DNA of 8,067 nucleotides from Vulcanimicrobiota bacterium (lineage in GTDB: Bacteria > Eremiobacterota > Eremiobacteria > Baltobacterales > Baltobacteraceae), in assembly GCA_028287545.1 (NCBI GenBank), contig JAQBPL010000036.1:1-8067 (forward strand), in the 5' to 3' direction. This document shows positions 1 to 6,014 of this stretch, piece after piece (position 1 is the stretch's first letter; every line of letters begins with the position of its first letter). Below the pieces are notes generated by a model. That model was not told the origin of the DNA. It did no database searches and was given only the letters and a program-made list of their open reading frames with translations. The position numbers and the translations under genes are program-made.

Positions 1-57
1 AAAGCTCGGACGCCGAACAGGCGGGAGCCCACCCAGCCCCAACACCGGACCGCATGA
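1..57 (+). CDS. C-terminal end of an unidentified upstream gene (partial)
   Basis: The first reading frame is open from base 1 and closes with TGA at 55-57, giving an 18-residue polar, Arg/Pro-rich tail (KARTPNRREPTQPQHRTA). Its stop overlaps the fliK start as ATGA, the usual sign of translational coupling inside an operon. In flagellar clusters the gene before fliK is often fliJ or another export-apparatus gene, but 18 residues are too few to identify it. An open frame this short could also arise by chance, so the call rests mainly on the ATGA overlap. Confidence 0.4.
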   Translation, partial: KARTPNRREPTQPQHRTA

Positions 58-1166
58 TCAGCGACGCAACCCTTGCGCTCGCTGCAGCCGCGTCTTCCGC
101 CACCACCCTCACGAACGCGTCGACCGCTTCGACCGCGTCCGTCGCTACGGCGACGGGCAGCGACGGCCGCGTCGTCGCGCTCGAACCAGCGCAAGCCATT
201 GCGACCGGCGGCGACACCCCGCTCGGCCGTATTCTCGCGCGCGCTGGGCAACTCGACCCCGGCAACACCGGCCCGATCGCCTCGCCGATCGTGCCGCAAT
301 CGGAAGAGGCAGCGACCGCTGCCGCCTCCGCCGCCCTCGCGGCGTCCGCCCAGCGGACGTCCCAACCATCGCTGCGCGCTCCGGCGCCCACCGATAAAAC
401 CACGACCACCACGATCAGCCCGTCCGAGTCGGCCACAACGGCCGCGTCGGGCACCGCGGGCACGACGGCGAACGCGCTCGATGCGTTCGTGCAGGCCTTC
501 ACCGCGGCGGTCCGCCGCGAAGAGGGCCCGCGTTCCACGGCAACCCCGGACTCCGGCATCCCGTCGATTTCGATCGACCCGAAGCTGTACACCGGACCCG
601 TTGCCACGCCGCAGGGCGGCGCTCCGTTCGCGATCACGAGTGCGACGGACGCCGGCTCGATCGCTCCGCCCACGCCCGCCTCGACGCTGCCTCAACCACA
701 GCACGTCGACGCGAACGCGGTCGTCGATCAAGTCCTGCGCGGCGTCAACATCCGTACGACCGACGGTTCGTCGGAAGTGCGGCTGCGTCTCGTCCCCGAG
801 TCGCTCGGCGACGTGAACGTCAAGCTCGTCGTCACCGGCGGATCGGTCGACGCGTCGATCACCACTCACAACGCCGACGCGCAAAACGTGCTCGCCGGCG
901 CGCAGAACCAGCTTGCGAAATCCCTTGCCGACGCCGGCCTGAAGCTGCAGAGCTTCACGGTCTCGCTGGCCGGCGGCTTCGCGGGCAATCGCGATCAGCA
1001 GTCGCCCCCATCGTGGACGAACCGTTCGAACACGCGCCGCATCGGCGGCGTGGAGTCGCTCGGTGCGGACGGCGGTGAGGACACCTCGCTGCTCGCGGTG
1101 CCGAGTTTCGGACCGCCGATCTTTACGGCGAACTCGGCATACGCCGGCTTCAACTACCTCGTCTAA
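54..1166 (+). CDS. fliK: Flagellar hook-length control protein FliK
   Basis: FliK is the secreted molecular ruler that sets hook length and triggers the export-specificity switch through FlhB. The 370-residue product, close to the family's usual 350-450, has a long Ala/Thr/Ser/Pro-rich, low-complexity N-terminal two thirds (about residues 1-220) that is probably disordered. A conserved C-terminal Flg_hook domain follows at about residues 222-308. The diagnostic stretch is EVRLRLVPESLGDVNVKL near residue 241, then a helix with repeated Ala/Leu (VLAGAQNQLAKSLADAGLKL). A Gly/Ser-rich tail of about 60 residues ends in NYLV. The N-terminal part is recognisable only by composition. The ATG at 54 is preferred for its ATGA overlap with the upstream frame; no strong Shine-Dalgarno is visible. 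flgD follows after 18 bases, so the two are probably co-transcribed. Confidence 0.88.
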   Translation: MISDATLALAAAASSATTLTNASTASTASVATATGSDGRVVALEPAQAIATGGDTPLGRILARAGQLDPGNTGPIASPIVPQSEEAATAAASAALAASAQRTSQPSLRAPAPTDKTTTTTISPSESATTAASGTAGTTANALDAFVQAFTAAVRREEGPRSTATPDSGIPSISIDPKLYTGPVATPQGGAPFAITSATDAGSIAPPTPASTLPQPQHVDANAVVDQVLRGVNIRTTDGSSEVRLRLVPESLGDVNVKLVVTGGSVDASITTHNADAQNVLAGAQNQLAKSLADAGLKLQSFTVSLAGGFAGNRDQQSPPSWTNRSNTRRIGGVESLGADGGEDTSLLAVPSFGPPIFTANSAYAGFNYLV

Positions 1167-1184
1167 TCACAAGGAATACCGCAT

Positions 1185-1640
1185 ATGTCCAGCACGATCG
1201 GCGCATTGATCAATACCCCAACCACCGCTGCGCCGCCGACGACATCCAATACGACGCTGGGGCAGGCCGACTTCCTCCAGCTGCTCACCACGCAGCTGCA
1301 GAATCAGAACCCGCTCCAGCCGATGGACACCACGGCATCGATTGCGCAGCTCGCGCAGTTCTCTTCCGTGCAGGCCCTCACGACGCTCCAGTCCTCGTTC
1401 TCGTCCTTCGAATCGAACTTCTCCGTGATGCAGTCGGCCGGTCTCATCGGCAAGACGGTCTCGGCGACGTCGACCGACGCGTCGGGCAACTCGTCCAGCG
1501 TGACCGGGACCGTCAAGACGATCTCCGTCATCAACGGCGTCCCCGAGTTCACGCTTGCCGACAGCAGCGGAAAACTGATCACCGACAGCAACGGCAACGC
1601 TCTGCAGCTCCCGACCTCCGCGATCCTCAGCATCGGCTGA
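1185..1640 (+). CDS. flgD: Short flagellar hook assembly scaffold protein FlgD
   Basis: FlgD caps the growing hook and guides FlgE polymerisation. The N-terminal FlgD domain is clear: residues about 26-66 hold the signature ADFLQLLTTQLQNQNPLQPM followed by DTTASIAQLAQFSSVQAL. After a linker, GLIGKTVSA at about residue 86 begins the small beta domain (FlgD Tudor-like), ending near residue 150. The product has 151 residues, against about 230 in Salmonella and about 140 in Bacillus subtilis. It therefore lacks the Ig/FnIII-like insertion and belongs to the short type. AAGGAA at 1171-1176, 8 bases upstream, supports the ATG at 1185. The next gene starts one base after its stop, indicating tight co-translation. 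Confidence 0.93.
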   Translation: MSSTIGALINTPTTAAPPTTSNTTLGQADFLQLLTTQLQNQNPLQPMDTTASIAQLAQFSSVQALTTLQSSFSSFESNFSVMQSAGLIGKTVSATSTDASGNSSSVTGTVKTISVINGVPEFTLADSSGKLITDSNGNALQLPTSAILSIG

Positions 1641-1641
1641 T

Positions 1642-2043
1642 ATGGCCGACCCGAAGATCAATGGGGTCAATATCCCCCCTGCGATCACACCCGTTCGCCC
1701 GCCCGGCGTACCGGTTCAGATCCCGCCTACCGGCGGGGCCTCGTTCCGCGACGTCTTGCGCACCGCGGCCGGGCCGGCGACCCAGCAGCCGCTCAAGTTC
1801 TCCGCGCACGCGCAGGCGCGCCTGGAATCACGCAACATCCGCCTCACCTCCGAGGACCTCGCGAAAATGAACGCGATGGCCGACAAGGCGGCGGCCAAAG
1901 GCGCGAAACAGTCGCTCTTCATGATGCGCGATACCGCGATGGTCGTGTCGATCACCAATCGCACCGTCATCACGGCCGTCGACCAAAACTCGATGAAAGA
2001 GAACGTCTTCACCAATATTGATAGCGCGGCGATCATAGAATGA
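1642..2043 (+). CDS. Conserved flagellar operon protein (TIGR02530-type, between flgD and flgE)
   Basis: This 133-residue protein matches my memory of the TIGR02530 'flagellar operon protein' family, which occurs between flgD and flgE in Firmicutes, Geobacter and some other bacteria and has no firmly assigned role. The first 50 residues are Pro/Gly-rich and probably flexible. The conserved block runs from residue 53 (FSAHAQARLESRNIRLT) through KGAKQSLFMMRD, then VVSITNRTVITAVD and NVFTNIDSAAII at the C-terminus (from about residue 120). No signal peptide or membrane segment is seen. The ATG at 1642 lies one base after the flgD stop, so translation is probably coupled. A 113-base gap separates it from flgE. 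A structural or assembly role in the hook is plausible from position only. Confidence 0.85.
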   Translation: MADPKINGVNIPPAITPVRPPGVPVQIPPTGGASFRDVLRTAAGPATQQPLKFSAHAQARLESRNIRLTSEDLAKMNAMADKAAAKGAKQSLFMMRDTAMVVSITNRTVITAVDQNSMKENVFTNIDSAAIIE

Positions 2044-2074
2044 AAAGGCGCGCCGTCACCACCACAATCACTTT

Positions 2075-2130
2075 GAGAGCGGACCACCGCGTGGAGCTCT
2101 CGCATGGGGTCGATCGAACGACACCCCGTG
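2075..2130 (+). promoter_or_regulatory. Two tandem hairpins in the flgE leader
   Basis: The 113-base gap before flgE contains two adjacent inverted repeats. The first (2075-2101) pairs GAGAGC with GCTCTC and, inside it, CCAC (2084-2087) with GTGG (2091-2094) around a CGC loop. The second (2103-2130) pairs CATGGGGT with ACCCCGTG (one T-G wobble) and continues with CG/CG past a two-base bulge. Neither is followed by a T-run, so a simple terminator is unlikely. The second stem ends 12 bases before the flgE ribosome-binding site. A role in mRNA stability or translational control of flgE is inference. Confidence 0.4.
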
Positions 2131-2142
2131 ACACGATCACAC

Positions 2143-2149
2143 GAAAGGT
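2143..2149 (+). promoter_or_regulatory. flgE ribosome-binding site
   Basis: GAAAGGT lies 7 bases upstream of the ATG at 2157 and selects this start. The FlgE N-terminus beginning at this ATG aligns with the family (MAFDSLFVGVSGLEAYQ). Confidence 0.7.
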
Positions 2150-2156
2150 CACCTAG

Positions 2157-4004
2157 ATGGCTTTCGATTCGTTGTTCGTCGGCGTTTCCGGCCTGGAAGC
2201 ATACCAGAGCCAGATCGACACGATCTCGAACAACATCGCCAACGTTGGAACGACGGGCTTCAAGAGCCAAGCCGTCAACTTCCAGGATCTGATCTATCAG
2301 GCGCAGAGCTTCGCGACCGCGCCGACGCAAACGAGCGGCGGCGTCAACGGGCAGCAGCTCGGCCTCGGCGTCAAGATCGGCTCGGTCGACACGCACTTCG
2401 CCCAAGGCGGATTGACGACCACCGGCGTCAACACGAACCTCGCCATGAACGGCGACGGGTTCTTCATCCTGCGCGCGCCCAACGCCAACTCCGCGCCGGT
2501 GTACACCCGCAACGGCGACTTCACGCTCAACCAGAACGGCCTGTTGTACGACGGGTCGAGCGGCATGGCGGTCCAGGGCTACATGGCCAACAAGGCCGGC
2601 GTCATCACGCAGAGCGGCGTCCCCGGCGACATCACGATCCCGCTGGGGCTGACTTCGCAAGCGGTCGGCACGGGCCTGAACGCCGCGCAGAAGTTCGGTC
2701 CGTCCGGCGATCAGGTCTTCGACGTGTCGCTGGGCGGCAATCTCGACCAGACGCAGTGGATCAAAGAAGCGCAGGGCCTGCAGAACGGCACCGCCGGAAC
2801 CGGCACGCCGTACACGATCTCGACGACGATCTACGACTCGCTCGGCAACGCGCACCTCGCGTCGATCACCTACACGCCGGACGCGACCGGCGCGACCGGC
2901 GGCAACGCCAACATCGCCTCGAACTCGGCGCTCGGCGGCGGCGGCAACCTGGTCACGACGGCCACCGGCTCGACCGGCGGCAACACGATCTCGATCACCA
3001 TCAACGCGGCCGGAACGCTCGCCACGATCAGCGACGGTTCGAACAGCACGACGGCTGCCGCCGGCTCGAGCTTTGTCTTCGACGGGGCGAACATCACGCT
3101 CGGCAACTTCACGGCGGCCGATGCCGGCAAGACCGCCATTGTCAACAATGCGGGCGGCACCAACGGTCTGCCGGCGCAGGTCGCGGATGCCAATGGTAAC
3201 CTCATCGCCCCGGCGGCGCGCTGGAAGGTTTCGATGTCGTTTGCCGACGGCACGACCTTCGACTCGATCAGCAACCCCGGCGCGATCGCCGGCGGCAACG
3301 TCGCGGCGCCGACGTATCAGGCCGCGAGCGCCGGCGTGACCGGCTACGCGTACTTCGACCAGAACGGTCAGTACATCAACACTGCCGCGACGATCGGCGC
3401 GCAAGGTGCTGCTCCCGGCGGCAGCCTGACCGGCGCGGCCGTGCACGGCACGAGCCAAGCGACGACGATCGCCAACGGCAACCAGCTCAACATCCGTTCG
3501 TGGGGAACGGGGACGAGCAACGCCAGCTTCCCGACTGCTCCCGGCCTGGCTCCGGCCACGGGCCCGATCGGCCTGGACTTCCACCTCTCGTCGTCGCTCG
3601 CCGGAACCGCGACGGCAAACGTGATCGCGCAGAACGGCTTCCCGACGGGCATCCTCTCGAACCTCACGATCGGGCAGGACGGCACGATCTCCGGTGCGTT
3701 CACGAACGGTCAAACGACGACGCTCGGTCGCGTTGCGGTTGCCACGTTCCAGAACGAAAACGGACTCCAGCGGGTCGGCGGATCCGACTTTGCGGCGACC
3801 GCGAACTCGGGGCTGGCTCAGGTCGGCACCGCGACGGTCGGCAGCTTCGGTCAGATCATCTCGGGCTCGCTCGAGTCTTCGAACGTCTCGATCGCCGACG
3901 AGTTCACCAAAATGATCGCGGCGCAAAACGCGTATCAAGCGAACTCGAAGTCGATCACGGTCGCATCGGAAGACATGCAGACCGTCACGCAGCTCATCCG
4001 CTAA
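2157..4004 (+). CDS. flgE: Flagellar hook protein FlgE, long form
   Basis: FlgE polymerises into the curved hook joining the rod to the filament. The N-terminal flagellar rod/hook signature is intact (GLEAYQSQIDTISNNIANVGTTGFK, residues about 12-36), followed by the second conserved block (LAMNGDGFFIL near residue 96, YTRNGDFTLNQNGLL near 117). The C-terminal helix (NVSIADEFTKMIAAQNAYQ onward, about 577-615) ends in TVTQLIR. At 615 residues it is well above the 403 of Salmonella. Extra Gly/Ala/Thr/Ser-rich sequence sits mainly at about residues 243-350, between ITYTPD and ARWKVSMSF. These residues would lie in an outer, surface-exposed domain. I saw no cysteine, so spirochaete-type lysinoalanine crosslinking is not suggested. 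The gene is last in its operon and is followed by a hairpin terminator. Confidence 0.95.
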   Translation: MAFDSLFVGVSGLEAYQSQIDTISNNIANVGTTGFKSQAVNFQDLIYQAQSFATAPTQTSGGVNGQQLGLGVKIGSVDTHFAQGGLTTTGVNTNLAMNGDGFFILRAPNANSAPVYTRNGDFTLNQNGLLYDGSSGMAVQGYMANKAGVITQSGVPGDITIPLGLTSQAVGTGLNAAQKFGPSGDQVFDVSLGGNLDQTQWIKEAQGLQNGTAGTGTPYTISTTIYDSLGNAHLASITYTPDATGATGGNANIASNSALGGGGNLVTTATGSTGGNTISITINAAGTLATISDGSNSTTAAAGSSFVFDGANITLGNFTAADAGKTAIVNNAGGTNGLPAQVADANGNLIAPAARWKVSMSFADGTTFDSISNPGAIAGGNVAAPTYQAASAGVTGYAYFDQNGQYINTAATIGAQGAAPGGSLTGAAVHGTSQATTIANGNQLNIRSWGTGTSNASFPTAPGLAPATGPIGLDFHLSSSLAGTATANVIAQNGFPTGILSNLTIGQDGTISGAFTNGQTTTLGRVAVATFQNENGLQRVGGSDFAATANSGLAQVGTATVGSFGQIISGSLESSNVSIADEFTKMIAAQNAYQANSKSITVASEDMQTVTQLIR

Positions 4005-4027
4005 ACTCCCACGAGGTCAACAAGAAA

Positions 4028-4062
4028 GCCGGCCTGCCCCTGCCGGGGCAGGCCGGCCTTTT
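4028..4062 (+). terminator. Strong bidirectional intrinsic terminator after flgE
   Basis: A perfect 13-bp stem pairs 4028-4040 with 4045-4057 around the loop TGCC. TTTT at 4059-4062 follows on the + strand. On the minus strand the stem is followed by CTTTCTTG (bases 4027-4021 and onward), so it can also end the convergent glycosyltransferase transcript. It lies 23 bases after the flgE stop and separates hook-gene transcription from everything downstream, so flbD-motA-motB need another promoter. Confidence 0.9.
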
Positions 4063-4118
4063 CATAGAAGTTCGCAAGATCGAAGTCGAGCTCGGCGCCG
4101 ACCTGCAGTACATCCGCC

Positions 4119-4928
4119 TCACGTCACGAGCGCGTCCTCTGCGCGGGCGAGTTCCAGCCGCAGCTCGATCGCGTCTCGCCGGTACGCGTACATCGCGGCC
4201 GCGGTCAACTCGGCCGTCACATTCGCGCCGGACGCGGCGATGCGTCGGCGCCATCCCCGCAGCTCGTCGCGCCGTTCCTCTGCAGTCCAGCCGGCGCGCG
4301 GCGACGCAGAAAACTTCAGCACCGTCGGCGTGCTCGCCGTCGCGTACCTCATCCCCGGCGTATCGAACCATTGCTGCCACATGACGTGGTCCGACCAGCT
4401 CCCGGGCGGTGGGACTCGCCAGCCGTGCGGTAACCGCAGGTAGCTCTGGCGACGGTGCGTCACGCCGGTCAGACCGATCGCGTTCCGGAGCGGCGCAGCG
4501 TGCCACGCGCGGCAGTCGGCGCGGGCGATGTCCGTCGCATATGCGCGGAAGAAACCGTGGGTGTCGACCCACAGCGGAGCGGGCATCGCGAGGTCGACGG
4601 TTTCGAGCAACTCCAGCATGAGCCTGAGATGGCCGGGCAGCATGAGGTCGTCATCGCCGTGGTAACAGACGGCATGCGCGGCGGAAGCCGCGATCACGTC
4701 GTGGCGAATGAGCTCGGCGCGGCTGGTCGACTTCGGGGCATCGATGAAGCGCACGCGCGGATCGTCCAGCAGCGGTTGCACGGCGCGCCGAACGTCCTCG
4801 GTCACGCCGTCACCGACGATCACGACGTCAGTTGCCGTGACCTCTTGCTCCAGCACGCTGGTGACCGCAAGATCGATCGTCGACGCGTGCTCGTGCGTCG
4901 GGACGATGACCGTGACGAGCGGGCTCAC
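4119..4928 (-). CDS. GT2-type (GT-A fold) glycosyltransferase
   Basis: This is a predicted cytosolic sugar transferase using a nucleotide-sugar donor. The 269-residue product opens with the GT-A nucleotide-binding strand VTVIVPTHEHAST (residues 5-17), followed by VVIVGDG (D40) and a DXD-like metal-binding motif, HGDDDLMLPGHL, with D92-D94. These are standard family A features. The C-terminal half (acceptor side) has many Trp and His residues and no membrane helix, so it may be a soluble enzyme. The GTG at 4928-4926 is chosen because it overlaps the stop of the preceding epimerase-like gene as GTGA and leaves the usual short lead into the first strand. In-frame sequence further upstream belongs to the other gene's region. 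The acceptor is unknown. Its position beside hook genes suggests surface polysaccharide or flagellar protein glycosylation, but that is inference. Confidence 0.85.
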   Translation of the reverse strand: MSPLVTVIVPTHEHASTIDLAVTSVLEQEVTATDVVIVGDGVTEDVRRAVQPLLDDPRVRFIDAPKSTSRAELIRHDVIAASAAHAVCYHGDDDLMLPGHLRLMLELLETVDLAMPAPLWVDTHGFFRAYATDIARADCRAWHAAPLRNAIGLTGVTHRRQSYLRLPHGWRVPPPGSWSDHVMWQQWFDTPGMRYATASTPTVLKFSASPRAGWTAEERRDELRGWRRRIAASGANVTAELTAAAMYAYRRDAIELRLELARAEDALVT

Positions 4929-5428
4929 CAACGAAACGGCACGATCGCGCGCGCTTCGTCCGACTCGTACGGAAGGTCGAGCGCATCCGGCGCCTCGTGC
5001 CGATACAACCGCGTCGGCATGTTGATGATGATCGCTTCGTCGGTGCCGATGTTCTTCCAGCCGTGGTACAGACCGGGTGCGACGACGAGCAATCCCGGAT
5101 TGCGCTCCGAGAGCCGAAACTCGTTGAGGCGGCCGAACGTGTTGGAGGTTCGGCGGCCGTCGTACACGACGATCGAAACCAGACCGTACGCGACGAACAG
5201 ACGGTCCGTACCCTCCAGATGGATTCCCCAGCCGCGCACGCGCCCTGGGAGCGTCGTCGTCGTGTGCACTTGGACGATCGGCTCGTCGACGATCGGCCAG
5301 GCCGTTCGCGCGACCTCGACCACGACGCCGTCGTCGTGGACCACCGGCCGTGCCTCTCGGAAGCGGACGCCGTCGATCGGCTCGAGGTCCAGCACGCCCT
5401 GCGCCGTCACGGCCGACCGCTTCGCCAT
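4925..5428 (-). CDS. Sugar 3,5-epimerase-like (RmlC-type) cupin
   Basis: The product (167 residues from the chosen start) resembles the dTDP-4-dehydrorhamnose 3,5-epimerase family, with cupin strands through VRGWGIHLEGTDRLF (H70), VVYDGRR, TFGRLNEFRLSERNPG and VAPGLYHGW (H122). True RmlC enzymes use a His in an RGLHYQ motif and a Tyr about 70 residues later. Here the first motif reads RGWGIH and the position I align with the Tyr is N136 (INMPTRLY). Standard 3,5-epimerase activity is therefore doubtful; it may be a 3-epimerase, an isomerase or a non-catalytic sugar-binding relative. Start choice is uncertain: in-frame ATGs at 5500 and 5509 would add 24 or 27 residues. The ATG at 5428 matches the family N-terminus, and a possible promoter overlaps the upstream ATGs. 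It overlaps the glycosyltransferase by 4 bases, so the two probably act in one pathway. Confidence 0.78.
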   Translation of the reverse strand: MAKRSAVTAQGVLDLEPIDGVRFREARPVVHDDGVVVEVARTAWPIVDEPIVQVHTTTTLPGRVRGWGIHLEGTDRLFVAYGLVSIVVYDGRRTSNTFGRLNEFRLSERNPGLLVVAPGLYHGWKNIGTDEAIIINMPTRLYRHEAPDALDLPYESDEARAIVPFRW

Positions 5429-5507
5429 GAGTGCGCCGGAGCCGGCAACGTCGCACAACGGCACAGCGCCGGTTGTGGAAACGGCCCCCTGTTCGCCCAT
5501 GCTTGCC

Positions 5508-5537
5508 ATGTTACCACTACGAGGCAAAGAAGGTCGA
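5508..5537 (-). promoter_or_regulatory. Possible promoter for the epimerase-like/glycosyltransferase pair
   Basis: Read on the minus strand, TCGACC (5537-5532) and TAACAT (5513-5508) are 18 bases apart, each matching 4 of 6 consensus positions. This AT-richer patch stands out in a GC-rich gap. It would start a transcript near 5501, about 70 bases before the preferred ATG at 5428. Matches this weak occur by chance, and the pair could equally be read through from the gene upstream. Confidence 0.25.
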
Positions 5538-5568
5538 GCACACCCGCGGGTCAGCGTCTGGGGTTCGG

Positions 5569-5907
5569 TCAGGCGTTGGTGTAGATTCCTACGTCCATGC
5601 GCACGCCCAGGCTCTGCAAGAACGATGCCGGGTCGAAGCCTTCTTGCGCGTACGTTTCCTGCACGACGGCTTTGGCCGCGTTTACGGCGTCGGCGCTCTC
5701 CCACTCCACGAGCGTCATGAGGTTGACCTCGCCGGCGTTTCCGGTCTGCGTCAGTACCAGATTTTGTCGACATCCTGGTATGGCGTTCAACAGTCGTTGG
5801 CTACGGCGCACGCGTTCCATCAACGTGGGCAGCACGTCGGCGGGCACGACGAACTTGTCGATGCGAAACACGGAAGTCGAGGTTGCGACCGATGACTCAT
5901 TGGACAT
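5569..5907 (-). CDS. Antibiotic-biosynthesis-monooxygenase (ABM)-like protein, probable SoxR target
   Basis: This 112-residue product looks like a single ABM/dimeric alpha-beta-barrel domain: strand VFRIDKFVVP, a helix (VLPTLMERVRRSQRLLNAIPG), strands QNLVLTQ and VNLMTLVEWES, then a helix with DAVNAAKAVVQETYAQEGFDP and a closing strand (MDVGIYTNA). Such proteins oxidise quinone-like or polyketide substrates without a cofactor, or serve as stress-related small oxygenases. No substrate can be read from the sequence. AGGAG (5922-5918 on the minus strand), 10 bases before the ATG at 5907, supports the start. It is divergent from soxR, and its promoter contains the SoxR dyad, so induction by redox-active compounds is the best guess. 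The epimerase-like gene lies about 140 bases downstream with no clear terminator between. Confidence 0.75.
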   Translation of the reverse strand: MSNESSVATSTSVFRIDKFVVPADVLPTLMERVRRSQRLLNAIPGCRQNLVLTQTGNAGEVNLMTLVEWESADAVNAAKAVVQETYAQEGFDPASFLQSLGVRMDVGIYTNA

Positions 5908-5935
5908 TTTCGGGATACTCCTGCGCAGTGCGCGG

Positions 5936-5965
5936 TTGATTTTGCCCGCACTGACGGGCTAGAAT
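5936..5965 (+). promoter_or_regulatory. Candidate sigma-70-type promoter of soxR
   Basis: TTGATT (5936-5941) and TAGAAT (5960-5965) are 18 bases apart on the + strand. A start near 5972 would give a leader of about 43 bases containing the SoxR dyad at roughly +11 to +28, so bound SoxR could repress its own gene. The -10 box is the mirror copy of the -10 box of the opposing promoter. Confidence 0.5.
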
Positions 5966-5972
5966 CTCTACC

Positions 5973-6003
5973 ATTCTAGAACCTCAAGTTTGGTTAAGGT
6001 CAA
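5973..6003 (-). promoter_or_regulatory. SoxR-type promoter of the ABM gene (19-bp spacer)
   Basis: On the minus strand, TTGACC (6003-5998) and TAGAAT (5978-5973) each match 5 of 6 consensus positions but are 19 bases apart. The over-long spacer is typical of MerR/SoxR-activated promoters, in which the regulator distorts the DNA to realign the two boxes. The expected start near 5966 leaves a leader of about 58 bases before the ATG at 5907. The -35 box touches the soxR ribosome-binding site (6002-6007) on the other strand. Confidence 0.75.
5982..5999. promoter_or_regulatory. SoxR operator (SoxR box)
   Basis: The 18-bp imperfect dyad CCTCAAGTTTGGTTAAGG has a left half (CCTCAAGTT) identical to that of the E. 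coli soxS operator as I recall it (CCTCAAGTTAACTTGAGG). The right half shares its T, T, A, G, G positions. Read toward the ABM gene, the first two bases of the dyad are the last two of the -35 box and three bases separate it from the -10 box, the same layout as soxS. It lies next to a soxR gene, which strengthens the call. Confidence 0.8.
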
Positions 6004-6007
6004 GGGG
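6002..6007 (+). promoter_or_regulatory. soxR ribosome-binding site
   Basis: AAGGGG lies 7 bases upstream of the ATG at 6015 and decides this start over the in-frame ATG three codons later. Confidence 0.65.
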
Positions 6008-6014
6008 CTACTCG

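Noticed and set aside
1716..3938. 740-codon open frame on the minus strand opposite the TIGR02530-type gene and flgE
   Set aside because: It is Arg/Asp/Val-rich with no recognisable domain, lies entirely opposite two well-identified genes, and is the expected antisense artefact of G/C third positions.
4929..5456. In-frame upstream extension of the glycosyltransferase to 445 residues
   Set aside because: The extension is Arg-rich, overlaps the epimerase-like gene in another frame, and the nucleotide-binding strand starts right after the GTG at 4928.
5542..5551. 10-bp palindrome ACCCGCGGGT after the ABM gene as a terminator
   Set aside because: It has no loop and no adjacent T-run on the minus strand, so it does not form a convincing terminator hairpin.
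5944..5959. Hairpin GCCCG/CGGGC in the soxR-ABM intergenic region as an attenuator
   Set aside because: A 5-bp stem with no T-run in either direction is too weak to call; it lies in the spacer of the soxR promoter and may be chance.
4063..6014. Mobile-element boundaries around the soxR/sugar-gene block
   Set aside because: No transposase, integrase, tRNA end, direct repeats or terminal inverted repeats were found at either edge.
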